Below the pieces are notes generated by a model. It was not told the origin of the DNA. It made no database searches and was given only the letters and a program-made list of their open reading frames with translations. Made by a program: the position numbers and the translations under genes. From Deltaproteobacteria bacterium (GTDB lineage Bacteria > Myxococcota > XYA12-FULL-58-9), in contig JACRCV010000051.1 in the NCBI GenBank assembly GCA_016218825.1, forward strand, positions 1-64,000: a DNA stretch of 64,000 bases, read 5' to 3'. Below are positions 40,082-49,759 of the stretch, piece after piece. Positions within the stretch are counted from its first letter, which is position 1, and the number at the start of each line of letters is the position of its first letter.

Positions 40082-41241
40082 GCGCCACCCGCGTCCTCTG
40101 CGTCGACGACGAGCCGCAGGTGATCGACGGCTTGGTGCTGAGCTTGGGCCGCAGCTACGAGGTCCAGCGCGCCTTGGGGGGCGCCGAGGGTCTCGTGGTG
40201 CTGCGGGAGAGGGGTCCCTTCGCGGTGGTCCTCTCGGACATGCGAATGCCGGGTATGGACGGGGCGACGTTCTTGGCGCAGGTGCGGCAGTGCGCGCCGG
40301 ACACTACCCGCATGCTCTTGACCGGCCACGCCGACTTGGAGGCGACCATCCAGGCGGTCAACGAGGGCCAGATCTTTCGCTTCCTCTCCAAGCCCTGCCC
40401 ACCCGACGCGTTGCGCAAAGCCTTCGCGGCCGCCGCCGAGCAGCACCGGCTGGTGACCGGCGAGCGGGTGCTCCTCGAGGAGACCTTGCACGGCAGCATC
40501 AAGGCGCTCGTCGACGTCCTGTCGCTGACCAATCCGATCGCCTTCGGCCGCGCGACCCGCATCAAACAGCACGTCAGCGAGCTCGCGGTGAAGCTCCGCC
40601 TCCCGGAGCGATGGCAGGTGGAGGTCGCGGCGATGCTGTCGCAATTGAGCTCCATCGTGTTGCCGCCCGAGACCGTCGAGAAGGTCTACTTCGGCGGCCC
40701 GCTGACCGCGCACGAGGCCGATCAGGTGGCGCGGCTGCCGGCGGTCACCGAGCGCCTCCTCGCCCACATCCCACGGCTGGAGGTCGTCCGCGGCATCCTC
40801 GCCACCTACGGCAAGTCGCGGCGCCGCCCCGACCCGGCGCACGACGACGCCGACGGCGTGCTCGTCGAGCGCGGCGCCCAGCTGCTGAAGATCGCCGTCG
40901 ACTTCGACGTCCTCGAGGCGCAAGGCAACCCTGCCGGCGTCGCGGTCGGCACGATGCGCGGCCGCGCCGAGTGCTACGCCCCCGAGATCTTCGAGGCCTT
41001 CGCCGCCCTGCGCGGCGCCGACGCCCCGACGCTCGAGGTTCGAGAGGTCCCGGTCGCCGCCATTCGCGAAGGAATGGTGTTCGCCGAGGACGTCAAGCTC
41101 GCCACCGGCACGCTTCTCGCGGCCCGCGGCTACGAGGTCACCGCGAGCTTCGTCGAGCGGGCGCGCAACTTCCGCCCCGGGTTCATCAAAGAGCCGGTGC
41201 GGGTGATCCTGCGCGGAGCGCCGGGCGACCGCCCGGCCTGA
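40078..41241 (+). CDS. Receiver plus degenerate HD-GYP-like response regulator
   Basis: 387 residues. Intact receiver (VLCVDDEPQVIDG; VVLSDMRMPGMDG; FLSKPCPP). The second half aligns by eye with the HD-GYP c-di-GMP phosphodiesterase fold (LRLPERWQVEVAAML, then GPLTAHEADQVARLPAVTER). However, the HD pair is replaced (AAMLSQLSSIVLP) and no GYP motif follows. A further C-terminal domain (REVPVAAIREGMVFAEDVKL) is typical of such HD-type regulators. It is therefore predicted to be catalytically dead and to work by binding. Third gene of a translationally coupled trio. Confidence 0.82.
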   Translation: MSATRVLCVDDEPQVIDGLVLSLGRSYEVQRALGGAEGLVVLRERGPFAVVLSDMRMPGMDGATFLAQVRQCAPDTTRMLLTGHADLEATIQAVNEGQIFRFLSKPCPPDALRKAFAAAAEQHRLVTGERVLLEETLHGSIKALVDVLSLTNPIAFGRATRIKQHVSELAVKLRLPERWQVEVAAMLSQLSSIVLPPETVEKVYFGGPLTAHEADQVARLPAVTERLLAHIPRLEVVRGILATYGKSRRRPDPAHDDADGVLVERGAQLLKIAVDFDVLEAQGNPAGVAVGTMRGRAECYAPEIFEAFAALRGADAPTLEVREVPVAAIREGMVFAEDVKLATGTLLAARGYEVTASFVERARNFRPGFIKEPVRVILRGAPGDRPA

Positions 41242-41301
41242 GCCGCCGCCGCTACGGGCGCCAGCAGAATCCGCCCGAGCGAGCAGGGAGACGCTGGCGC
41301 C
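41220..41301. terminator. Hairpins between convergent genes
   Basis: Two GC-rich inverted repeats: GCCGGGCG/CGCCCGGC (41220-41237), overlapping the end of the response-regulator gene, and GGCGCCAGC/GCTGGCGCC (41257-41265 and 41293-41301) with a 27-base loop. No T-run follows, so termination is plausible but unproven. Confidence 0.3.
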
Positions 41302-41379
41302 GGCCCGGCTCGGGGCGGGGGAGAGCCCGAGGAGCACGGCGGCGAGGATCGGGCAGGCGCGCAGACCGCGGCGCCCCAT
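41242..41379 (-). pseudogene. Orphan signal-peptide fragment
   Basis: On the minus strand, ATG 41379 lies five bases beyond the stop of the TPR/Ig-like gene and opens with a convincing signal peptide, MGRRGLRACPILAAVLLG, cut near PSRAGA. After about 45 residues the frame runs antisense into the response regulator and loses protein character. It looks like the 5' end of a secreted-protein gene whose remainder was lost, but a very short secreted peptide cannot be excluded. Confidence 0.25.
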
Positions 41380-41386
41380 GACGGTC

Positions 41387-42583
41387 TCAGGCGACGAAGG
41401 TCGCGCCGCTGAACTCGTCGGCGGCCGGGCGCATCGCGTTGCCGTAGGCGTCGACGCCGCGGAAGCGGAAGCAGAGGTGGCGGGGGTCGAGGGTGGCGTC
41501 GGCGGTCGCGTTCTGGCGCACCTGGAAGTACACGGTCGCGACGTTCGACTCGGTGTCGTAGGTGACGCCCTGCGGCAGCGGCAGGACGACCGCCTCGCTC
41601 GCCGGCAAAGGTCGGCCCCAGTTGTACCCCAGCCCCGGCCCCGCCGATGGCGCGCGGCTGATCGACCAGTTGGCGGGATTCATCACCGACTGTGGATCCA
41701 TCGCCTTGCTGAACACGACCTCGAGGCCGAAGACCTGGGTGGCGGCGGGGGTCGCGAGGCCGCCGCCGAGGGTCGCGACCGGGGTGCCGGGACCGAACGT
41801 CGTCGGAAAGCCGCCGCCGCTGTAGGCCCCGGAGATCGCCGGCGGCTCGTGCTGCTCGATGTAGCCCTGCAAGACGGTCGCGAGCGCCGGATCACGGGAC
41901 TGAAGGGTCGTGAGCACTCGCGCCGCCTCGTCCCAGCGGCCCTGGTCGACGTAGACCGAGCCCAGATCGACGTACGCCGAGGTGAAGTCCCACTTGAGGG
42001 TCAACGTCCGCTCGAACATCAGGACGGCCTCGTCGCGCTTCCCGGCTTTTGCGTACGCCTGCCCGAGCGCGTAGTAGCCGCCGTAGTGCCCGGGGTTCAT
42101 GCCGACCACTTGTCGAAACCAGCCCTCGGCCTCGGTGAGCTTCCCGGTCGCCATCGCCACCTGGCCGAGGGCGAGCTCAGCGGTGGCCGAGCTCGGATCC
42201 ACCCGGTGCGCGGCCTGGTACTGGACGGCGGCCTCGGCGTAGCGTGCGTCACTGAAGTAGACGTTGCCGAGCTTGAGGCGAACGTCGGCGTTGGTGGGCG
42301 AGATCCTGACGGCGATGCGGTACGCGGCGATGGCGTCGGCGCTTTGCCCCTGCCGCAGATAGACGCTCGCCAACAGGTCGTAGGCCTGCGTCGCCGCGTC
42401 GGGGTTGGTGTCGAGCGCCGCGGCCCGTTTGAAGTCGAGGATCGCGCCGTTCAGGTCGCCGGCGAGCGCCCGGTCGGCGCCCTTGGACAAGGCGGCCTGC
42501 GCCAACGCGCTGCGGCCATCTTGTTGCCCGGAGAGCGTCGAGAACAGGCTCTCGGCCGCGATCGATAGTTGGTTGAGGCTCAT
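41387..42583 (-). CDS. TPR protein with C-terminal Ig-like domain
   Basis: 398 residues. Residues ~25-270 hold six or more TPR units (ALAGDLNGAILDFKRAAALD; YDLLASVYLRQGQSADAIAA; LGQAYAKAGKRDEAVLMFER). The last ~130 residues form a beta domain (GLEVVFSKAMDPQSVMNPANW; RHLCFRFRGVDAYGNAMRPA) like bacterial Ig/SbsA-type modules. There is no signal peptide, so its location is unclear. ATG 42583 is chosen with GGTGG upstream; ATG 42589 is the alternative. It is divergent from the small response regulator across a region with a sigma-54-like promoter facing the other way. Confidence 0.75.
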   Translation of the reverse strand: MSLNQLSIAAESLFSTLSGQQDGRSALAQAALSKGADRALAGDLNGAILDFKRAAALDTNPDAATQAYDLLASVYLRQGQSADAIAAYRIAVRISPTNADVRLKLGNVYFSDARYAEAAVQYQAAHRVDPSSATAELALGQVAMATGKLTEAEGWFRQVVGMNPGHYGGYYALGQAYAKAGKRDEAVLMFERTLTLKWDFTSAYVDLGSVYVDQGRWDEAARVLTTLQSRDPALATVLQGYIEQHEPPAISGAYSGGGFPTTFGPGTPVATLGGGLATPAATQVFGLEVVFSKAMDPQSVMNPANWSISRAPSAGPGLGYNWGRPLPASEAVVLPLPQGVTYDTESNVATVYFQVRQNATADATLDPRHLCFRFRGVDAYGNAMRPAADEFSGATFVA

Positions 42584-42680
42584 GACCATCGCCACCCGCC
42601 AAAAGGACACCGCGCTCGAGCATCGACGGGCCGACGTCGATCTTGAGACCGCGGGCGTCGCGCGGCCGCGAGTCGCGGGT

Positions 42681-42696
42681 TGGAACGGTTTCTGCA
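42681..42696 (+). promoter_or_regulatory. Candidate sigma-54 promoter before a response regulator
   Basis: TGGAACGGTTTCTGCA matches the -24/-12 consensus TGGCACG-N4-TTGCA with GG and GC at the required spacing and two mismatches. Predicted transcription would begin near 42707, giving a leader of about 27 bases with a G-rich ribosome-binding region before ATG 42734. Confidence 0.5.
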
Positions 42697-42733
42697 GGGC
42701 CTTCGCCGTCAGCATTTCGAGGGGGGTGGGATC

Positions 42734-43153
42734 ATGTCGCGGCGGGTCCTGGTGATTGACGATGATCAAGCCTTGCGCGGCACGTTGTGCCGGTTGTTCA
42801 AGCGGTTGGGCTTCGACGCGGTCTTGGTGGCGGCCGCGGACGAGGCCTTGCGGGTGGCGGACGGTTGCCAGTTCGCCGTGATCTTGTCCGACTACCACCT
42901 GGACGGCGGCAACGCCGCCCATCTCCTCCGAGATCTCGCGGCCCTGCAGCCTGACGCCTCGGTCATCGTGATGAGCGGCGACCACTCCCTCGATGCGGCG
43001 GCCTTCGCCCACGCCGGCACTTCGGTCGAGGTTGTCCACAAGCCGTTCACCCTCGGGCCGCTCTTGGAAGTGCTGAAAGATGGCCTGAGTAGAAACCTCG
43101 CCCGCCTCGCCAGCCGCGATCGGAGCGAGGCCGCGATGTGGAGCGCGCCCTGA
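42734..43153 (+). CDS. Single-domain response regulator
   Basis: 139 residues, a CheY-like receiver without output domain: VLVIDDDQALRGTL, phosphoacceptor in ILSDYHLDGG, switch residue Ser in VIVMSGD, and the conserved Lys in VVHKPFTL. ATG 42734 follows GGGGTGGG. Stand-alone receivers next to kinases often relay phosphate or bind the flagellar switch. It lies between a sigma-54-like promoter and the HDOD 4 gene. Confidence 0.9.
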   Translation: MSRRVLVIDDDQALRGTLCRLFKRLGFDAVLVAAADEALRVADGCQFAVILSDYHLDGGNAAHLLRDLAALQPDASVIVMSGDHSLDAAAFAHAGTSVEVVHKPFTLGPLLEVLKDGLSRNLARLASRDRSEAAMWSAP

Positions 43154-43184
43154 AGCGCCGGATTGCCGACACCCCAATGCCGAT

Positions 43185-43200
43185 CGTCAAACAATTGACG
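43185..43200. promoter_or_regulatory. CGTCAA-N4-TTGACG palindrome, site 1
   Basis: CGTCAAACAATTGACG, a perfect palindrome with 6-bp arms, 65 bp upstream of the HDOD 4 start. The same arms occur at 48338 and 62769 in front of sigma-54 flagellar promoters. Candidate binding site for the NtrC-type activator encoded at 46939. Confidence 0.6.
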
Positions 43201-43265
43201 CCCGGTCGCCGCAGCGCGGCGGCCGGCCTGACGCCCCGCCCCCCTATGCGCCCCGGAGCCCGACC

Positions 43266-44144
43266 GTGACCCAGCCGTTGGACGACATCATCGGAAAGAT
43301 CGACGGCCTGCCGACCATCCCTGCCGTGTCGCATCGCGTCGGCGAGCTCATCCACGACCCGCGCGCCGACGCCCGGGCCATCGCCGCCCTGCTGCGCAGC
43401 GATCAGAGCCTCACCGCCAAGGTCCTGAAGCTCGCGAACTCCGCCTACTACGGCATCCCCGGCGGCGTCACCGACGTGACCCGCGCGATCTCGTTCCTGG
43501 GTTTCAACACCCTCTACCAGCTGGTCCTGAGCGTGTCGGTGTTCTCGGTGCTCCGCGGCAGCGACGCGTCGACCCTGGACATCCGCGAGCTCTGGAAACA
43601 TTCGCTCGGCTGCGGGCTGCTCGCCGAGCGCATCGCCGCGCATCTCGGCATCGCCGACACCAACGTCTGCTTCACCGGCGGCCTGCTGCACGACATCGGC
43701 AAGGTCGCGCTCTTGCAAGTGGCGCCCGCGCGTTTCGTCGAGGCGGTGGCGTTGGCCCGCGCCAAGAGCCTGTCGATGGCCGCCGCGGCGACCGAGTGCG
43801 GCTTGCCGACCCACGTCGCGGTGGGCAGTCGTCTCGCCGAGCGCTGGCGGTTCCCGATGCCGCTTAGGGTCGCCATCGCCCATCAGCGATACCAGGCGCC
43901 CGAAGCGCGGCAGGCTCTCGCCGCCAACCTGGCGCCGTTCGCCGATATCGCCGCCCTCGCCAACGTCCTCTGCCGGCGCTTCGGGTTCGGCGATCCCGGC
44001 GACCCCGTGCTCCCAGAAGTCGACCCGGCGCTGCTCGAGCGCCTCAACCTGACCACCGCCCAGATCGACAAGCTCAAGACCGAGCTCTTGCGGGCCGCCG
44101 AGCGCTCCAAGGTGATGCTCGACTTGATGTCGTCGTCCGCCTGA
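43266..44144 (+). CDS. HDOD domain protein 4
   Basis: 292 residues, stand-alone HDOD domain: GLPTIPAVSHRVGELI, LLRSDQSLTAKVLKLANSAYY, AISFLGFNTLYQLVLSVSVF, GGLLHDIGKVALLQV with the HD pair intact. Start is GTG. Preceded by the 16-bp palindrome shared with flagellar promoters, which suggests co-regulation with motility. Convergent with the hybrid kinase gene ending at 44224. Confidence 0.92.
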   Translation: MTQPLDDIIGKIDGLPTIPAVSHRVGELIHDPRADARAIAALLRSDQSLTAKVLKLANSAYYGIPGGVTDVTRAISFLGFNTLYQLVLSVSVFSVLRGSDASTLDIRELWKHSLGCGLLAERIAAHLGIADTNVCFTGGLLHDIGKVALLQVAPARFVEAVALARAKSLSMAAAATECGLPTHVAVGSRLAERWRFPMPLRVAIAHQRYQAPEARQALAANLAPFADIAALANVLCRRFGFGDPGDPVLPEVDPALLERLNLTTAQIDKLKTELLRAAERSKVMLDLMSSSA

Positions 44145-44173
44145 GGCGCGAGGGCGGCCGGCGCCCGTCGGCG

Positions 44174-44268
44174 CCGCCGTTGCCGCTGGCCGTTACCGTC
44201 ACTGTTGCCGGTCGCCGTTGCCGTCAACCGTCGCCGTTGCCATTGCCATCGTCGTCATCGCCGTCGCG
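44174..44268. repeat. Imperfect GCCGTT-type hexamer repeat
   Basis: A run of degenerate six-base units (GCCGTTGCCGCTGGCCGTTACC... and GTCGCCGTTGCCATTGCC) spans the gap between two convergent genes and continues into the kinase 3' end, where it encodes the C-terminal DGDDDDGNGNGDG tail. A slippage-prone microsatellite is the simplest explanation. Confidence 0.5.
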
Positions 44269-45507
44269 ACTGATCGGCAGCTCCATCACGAACAGGGCGC
44301 CTGGCGGCGGCCGCGCGACACACCGCAGATCACCGCCGTGCCGCACAGCGATCTCGCGCGACAACCACAGACCGAGGCCGTTCCCGAGCGCATCGGGCTT
44401 GGTGGTGAAGAACGGCTGAAACAATCGCGCCCGGGCGTCCTCCGGCACGCCCGGCCCGGAGTCCTCGACCTCGAGCAGGACGTTCTTCTCCGTGCACCGC
44501 ACCCGCACGTCGATGGTGCCCCGACCTCCCATCGCCTGCACCGCGTTGAGCATCAGGTTCACGAGCACCTGGATGATCTCGCCCTCGTGGCCGATGACGC
44601 CACCGAGGCCCGGTGTGACCGCAGTGCGGAAGGTGACACCCCGCTTGTACTCCGAGGCCACGAGCCGCACCGCGCGGGCGACGCAGCGCTCCAGCTCCAC
44701 CGCCCGGTAGCGGGCCCGCCGCGCCGGCGCCGAATAGGTCCTGAGGCCGTCTACGATCTCCTGCAGCCGGTGCGTGCTGTCGAGACAGTCGGCGCCGATC
44801 TGCTTGATCTCCTGTGCGGCCGCCGCCGGCGCGTCCTCTCGCCACCGGGCGCGCAACGCGGCGATGAAGTCGACGCCGTCCGGCGTAGCGCTCTCGAGCC
44901 CGACTTGCAGGCGCTCCAGGAGCGGATCGAGCTGGACCGCTACCTGGGGCAGGGCCTGGAGGTTGGCCGTCAGACACGCGAGCGGCGAGCGCAGCTCGTG
45001 GGCGACGCCCGCGACCAGGGTTCCGACCGCCGCCATCTTGCTCAGGCGGGAGATCGCCTGCTCGGTCTGCTCGCGAACGGTGCGCTCGAACATCAGCTCG
45101 TCGCGGGACCGAATCGCGGCTTGGCGCTGCTCGAGGGCGCGCCTGAGAACGATACCGAACTCCTCGCCCCAAGGCTTGCCGAGCTTGTAGGCGCCACCCG
45201 GCGTCGCCGCGGCGACGCGCGCCGCGTCATCGGAGTATCCCGTGAGCAGGATCCGGACGATGTCTCGATCGAGCTCGAACGCTCGCCTTATCACCTCGAC
45301 GCCCGAGATCCCCGGCATCCGCACGTCGGAGACCACGGCGTCGAAGTGCTGCCGCTCGAGCGCTTCGAGCGCCGCCTCGCCGTCCGCGGCCGGCGTGACG
45401 CCATACTGCTCGGAGAGCTCGTCGATGAGCGACGCCAACACGTGTGGGTCGTCATCCACCACCAGGATCGTCGGACGATCGGCCGCCGCCATCTCATCTC
45501 TTGTCAT
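44224..45507 (-). CDS. Receiver-histidine kinase
   Basis: 427 residues. N-terminal receiver (ILVVDDDPHVLASL; VVSDVRMPGISG; LGKP near residue 110), coiled linker, HisKA domain with intact H-box GVAHELRSPLACL, and HATPase (NLMLNAVQAM; DSGPGVPEDA; FQPFFTTKP; GNGLGLWLS). Cytoplasmic. The C-terminal tail DGDDDDGNGNGDG derives from a nucleotide repeat. Its start overlaps the stop of the PAS kinase upstream (ATGA), so the two form a coupled pair. Probably signals to receivers within the island. Confidence 0.92.
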   Translation of the reverse strand: MTRDEMAAADRPTILVVDDDPHVLASLIDELSEQYGVTPAADGEAALEALERQHFDAVVSDVRMPGISGVEVIRRAFELDRDIVRILLTGYSDDAARVAAATPGGAYKLGKPWGEEFGIVLRRALEQRQAAIRSRDELMFERTVREQTEQAISRLSKMAAVGTLVAGVAHELRSPLACLTANLQALPQVAVQLDPLLERLQVGLESATPDGVDFIAALRARWREDAPAAAAQEIKQIGADCLDSTHRLQEIVDGLRTYSAPARRARYRAVELERCVARAVRLVASEYKRGVTFRTAVTPGLGGVIGHEGEIIQVLVNLMLNAVQAMGGRGTIDVRVRCTEKNVLLEVEDSGPGVPEDARARLFQPFFTTKPDALGNGLGLWLSREIAVRHGGDLRCVARPPPGALFVMELPISRDGDDDDGNGNGDG

Positions 45508-46793
45508 CGATGTCTCCCGTGTTCAGCCGGTGTCGGGACCGGCGCCGCCGGTATCGGCAGCTCGAGCACGAAGCGCGTTCCCTTGGGTGAGACCGCCTCG
45601 GCCGACAGGCGCCCCCCGTGAGAGTGCGCCAGCCGATGCGCGGTGCACAGCCCGAGGCCGGTGCCGTCCGGCCGCATGGTCACGAACGGCTCGAACAGCC
45701 GCGCCAGGACCTCCTGCGGCAAACCGGGGCCGGTGTCCTCGACCGTGGCGCGGATGACTCCCGCGGCCACCGCGGTGGTCACCACCAACGTGCCCGCGTC
45801 GCCCATGGCCAAGAGCGCGTTGTCGATCAGGTTCGCGAACAGGTGCTGGAGCTCGTCCGGGTTGCCTTCGAGGCGAGGGATCGGCGCGTAGCGCCGTTCG
45901 ACTCGGATCGCGCCGACGCGGTGCTCGAACATCAAGAGCGCCGCGTCGATCTCCTCGCTGAGGTTCAACGCCGCCTGCTTGGGCTCCGTCCCGCCGCCTC
46001 GATGCGCCTTGCGCATGTCTTCGATCAGGCGCTTTATCCTGGCCGCGGCGTCCTGCTGCCGAGTCAGCAGCTCGAGGAGGCGCTGACTCGACGCATCACG
46101 CGGAAACTCGGTGGTAATCTTCGTCATTTGGCGGCAGTTGGAGATCAACGCGGCGAGCGGGTTGTTGATGCCGTGGGCGACGCCGGCGGTGAAGGCGCCG
46201 ATGGCGGCCTGCCTGGTGAGCGCCGCCACCCGGCGCGACATGCGGGCAAGCTCGCCGTTTCTTCCCTCGAGGTCGCGGCTCACCCGCAACAGCTCCTCGT
46301 GGGCCTGGCGCAACGCCATGTGCTTGGTGATGACCTCGCGCTCCAGCAGGCGGCGCTCGGTAGTGTCTCTCAAGACGCAGGCGGCCAGGGCTCCGGCGTC
46401 GTCCGGGACGTGCGCCACCGCCACCGAGAGAAAGCGGGAGTGGCCGTCGGCGCCCCGCAGCCGCAAATCGTCGTGGAGCCCGGGCATGTCCAAGACCCCG
46501 GCGTCGAAGTCAGCGGTGTCGCACGCCTGCCCGTCCCCTTGCGGGAACAGGCGGGTGACCGTGGTGCCGACCAGGTCGTTGAGCGCGTATCCCGTCATCT
46601 CTTCGATGCGGCGGTTGGCGCTCTCGATCCGCAAGGTCGCCAGGCGCACCGAGAGCACCGCGTCGCTCGCGTACTCGAACAGCAGGCGGTACACGCCGTC
46701 CGGAAGGCGCGAGGCCACAGGAGAGTCGCCGTAGGCGCCGCCGCCGGATGCGGCGACGCCGGACGCGCCTGACAGGTCGACGACTGGGAGCAT
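45504..46793 (-). CDS. PAS histidine kinase with altered H-box
   Basis: 429 residues. PAS domain at about 33-145 (YRLLFEYASDAVLSV...RIESANRRIEEMTGY), coiled coil, HisKA-like helix and HATPase (NLIDNALLAM; DTGPGLPQEV; FEPFVTMRPDGTGLGL). The H-box reads GVAHGINNPLAAL: His207 is present but the following acidic residue, normally Glu, is Gly208. That residue is important for autophosphorylation chemistry, so activity may be reduced or of a different kind. ATG 46793 has GGAGG three bases upstream. Divergent from the sigma-54 activator gene, its likely functional partner in NtrBC-like fashion. Confidence 0.88.
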   Translation of the reverse strand: MLPVVDLSGASGVAASGGGAYGDSPVASRLPDGVYRLLFEYASDAVLSVRLATLRIESANRRIEEMTGYALNDLVGTTVTRLFPQGDGQACDTADFDAGVLDMPGLHDDLRLRGADGHSRFLSVAVAHVPDDAGALAACVLRDTTERRLLEREVITKHMALRQAHEELLRVSRDLEGRNGELARMSRRVAALTRQAAIGAFTAGVAHGINNPLAALISNCRQMTKITTEFPRDASSQRLLELLTRQQDAAARIKRLIEDMRKAHRGGGTEPKQAALNLSEEIDAALLMFEHRVGAIRVERRYAPIPRLEGNPDELQHLFANLIDNALLAMGDAGTLVVTTAVAAGVIRATVEDTGPGLPQEVLARLFEPFVTMRPDGTGLGLCTAHRLAHSHGGRLSAEAVSPKGTRFVLELPIPAAPVPTPAEHGRHR

Positions 46794-46938
46794 GGTCCTC
46801 CACGGGTGTCCACGCGATGAGACCCCGACCACGCATCGACGCTTCCCTCCGACCCTTGAGGATCGCGTGCGCAGGTTGCAAACTTGTGGATTGCGAATCG
46901 ATGCGGTAGGAAGGTCGGCCGTACCCGAAGGGATGTGG

Positions 46939-48351
<1,413 letters not shown>

Positions 48352-48427
48352 CGCGAAGGCGCGGGGTCGCAACCCCCCTGACTCTCGAAAAGCGCGTCTT
48401 CTCTCGAAGATCCAGCGCCGCCGACCT

Positions 48428-48443
48428 TGGCACAAAGCGTGCT
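48428..48443 (+). promoter_or_regulatory. Sigma-54 promoter of the main flagellar operon
   Basis: TGGCACAAAGCGTGCT: -24 TGGCAC and -12 TGCT with correct GG-to-GC spacing. The predicted start of transcription, about 12 bases beyond the GC, falls near 48454, only about four bases before the ATG at 48458, so the mRNA would be almost leaderless. Confidence 0.75.
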
Positions 48444-48457
48444 TAGCACCGCGCGCG

Positions 48458-49759
48458 ATGGCTTCCGCTGCTCTGCTCGGCATCTTCTCCTGGCTCATCG
48501 CCGGGCTCCTCGAGGGCCCGACCGCCACCGAGCCCGGGTGCCGGATCCGACTGGCCGACGCCAAAAGTCAGGTCCGGGTCGACCGGCTCGTCGACGGCCA
48601 CACCCTGCGGGTCGTCATCGCACCGGCGCCGGACGCCCTCGGCGAGGCCCTGGCGTCGACGCTGCCGGCCGGCACCCGGATCGTGGAGCACCAGCGCCCC
48701 CAGGGCGGCAAAGAGCTGTTGCTCACCTTCCCGTGGGCCATCCGCGCCCACCGCCTGGGGCGCGATCCGGAAGCCACCACCCTCGACGTCACCGGGCGTG
48801 ACCGCGTCGCCGCCCTCCGCGAGCGCCTCCGCGTCCGCCTGCCGCGCTCGGTGCCCTCGGACTACTTGGCGCCGCGCTTCCGCGACGCCGAAGACCTGTT
48901 GCGCGCCGGCAAGCTCGAGCAGGCGCGGGCGCGCTACCAGACCCTGGCAAAAGAGTACGCCCTGCACTCCTGGGCCGAGCTGCGACAAGGCGACGTGGCG
49001 GTGCTCGATGGCCGGCTCGCCGAGGCCTGTGGAGCGTACGCCGGCATCCTCACGTCCCTCGAGAACCGCTCGGCGGCGACCGTCGCCGCGATGCGCCTGC
49101 AGGTCCTGGGGGGCGCCGCGCCCGACGCCGCAGCGCTGAGCCTCCCGGAGATTTGGGAGCGCACCGAGCAGACCGACGGGCCGGTGGGCGACTATATCGC
49201 CGGCGAGCTCGCGTGGCTGCTGTCGACCGCGACGACACCGACCGAGATCCAGGCGGCGCTCAAGCTGGGCGACCGCCGCAGCGCCCACCGCGCCAACCAC
49301 TCGGCCGCCCGCGCTCGCAGTGAAAGACAGAGCTTGGTGGCGCGCGCCATCCGGATGGCGCCCACGGCCCTCGCGGTCGCGCCGACTTACTACCGCTACC
49401 GCGGCGAGCTCGCCCTGCACCCGGAGCGCTCGCTCTTGCGACGGAGCGTCGCGGCGGCGTTTGTCGAGCTCGGCTTCGTCGACGAGGCCACCCTGCTCAC
49501 GAGCGCGATGCCGCACACGACCCTTCACCGCCGCCCTCCCGAAGCCCGCCGGGTCGCTGACGACCCCGACGCCCGGCTGCAGGCGCTGCGCTTCGCGCTC
49601 GGCGCCCCGACCGTCTATTCGTCGGCGAGCGCGCCACTTGTGACGGCTGCCGGCGACGCCGCGCTCGGCGCCGCGCTCGAGGCCCTCGCCGCGCGCATCG
49701 AGCGAGTCCGGCAGGCCATCGTGGCCGGCGCGGCCACGCGTGAGGGAGCGTCGCGATGA
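48458..49759 (+). CDS. Exported TPR-like protein heading the flagellar operon
   Basis: 433 residues. Signal peptide or membrane segment (MASAALLGIFSWLIAGLLEG), a beta-type region (IRLADAKSQVRVDRLVDGHTLRVVIAP, about 28-110), then helical TPR-like repeats (FRDAEDLLRAGKLEQARARYQTLAKEYALHSWAELRQGD) to the C-terminus. No named family recognised. It overlaps flgB by ATGA and is the first gene behind the sigma-54 promoter, so it is almost certainly made with the basal body. A periplasmic assembly or motor-scaffold role is an inference. Confidence 0.78.
   Translation: MASAALLGIFSWLIAGLLEGPTATEPGCRIRLADAKSQVRVDRLVDGHTLRVVIAPAPDALGEALASTLPAGTRIVEHQRPQGGKELLLTFPWAIRAHRLGRDPEATTLDVTGRDRVAALRERLRVRLPRSVPSDYLAPRFRDAEDLLRAGKLEQARARYQTLAKEYALHSWAELRQGDVAVLDGRLAEACGAYAGILTSLENRSAATVAAMRLQVLGGAAPDAAALSLPEIWERTEQTDGPVGDYIAGELAWLLSTATTPTEIQAALKLGDRRSAHRANHSAARARSERQSLVARAIRMAPTALAVAPTYYRYRGELALHPERSLLRRSVAAAFVELGFVDEATLLTSAMPHTTLHRRPPEARRVADDPDARLQALRFALGAPTVYSSASAPLVTAAGDAALGAALEALAARIERVRQAIVAGAATREGASR

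Noticed and set aside
43201-43265. Possible sigma-54 promoter between palindrome site 1 and HDOD 4.
   Set aside because: Only chance GG-N10-GC pairs are present; no TGGCAC or TTGC element matches well.
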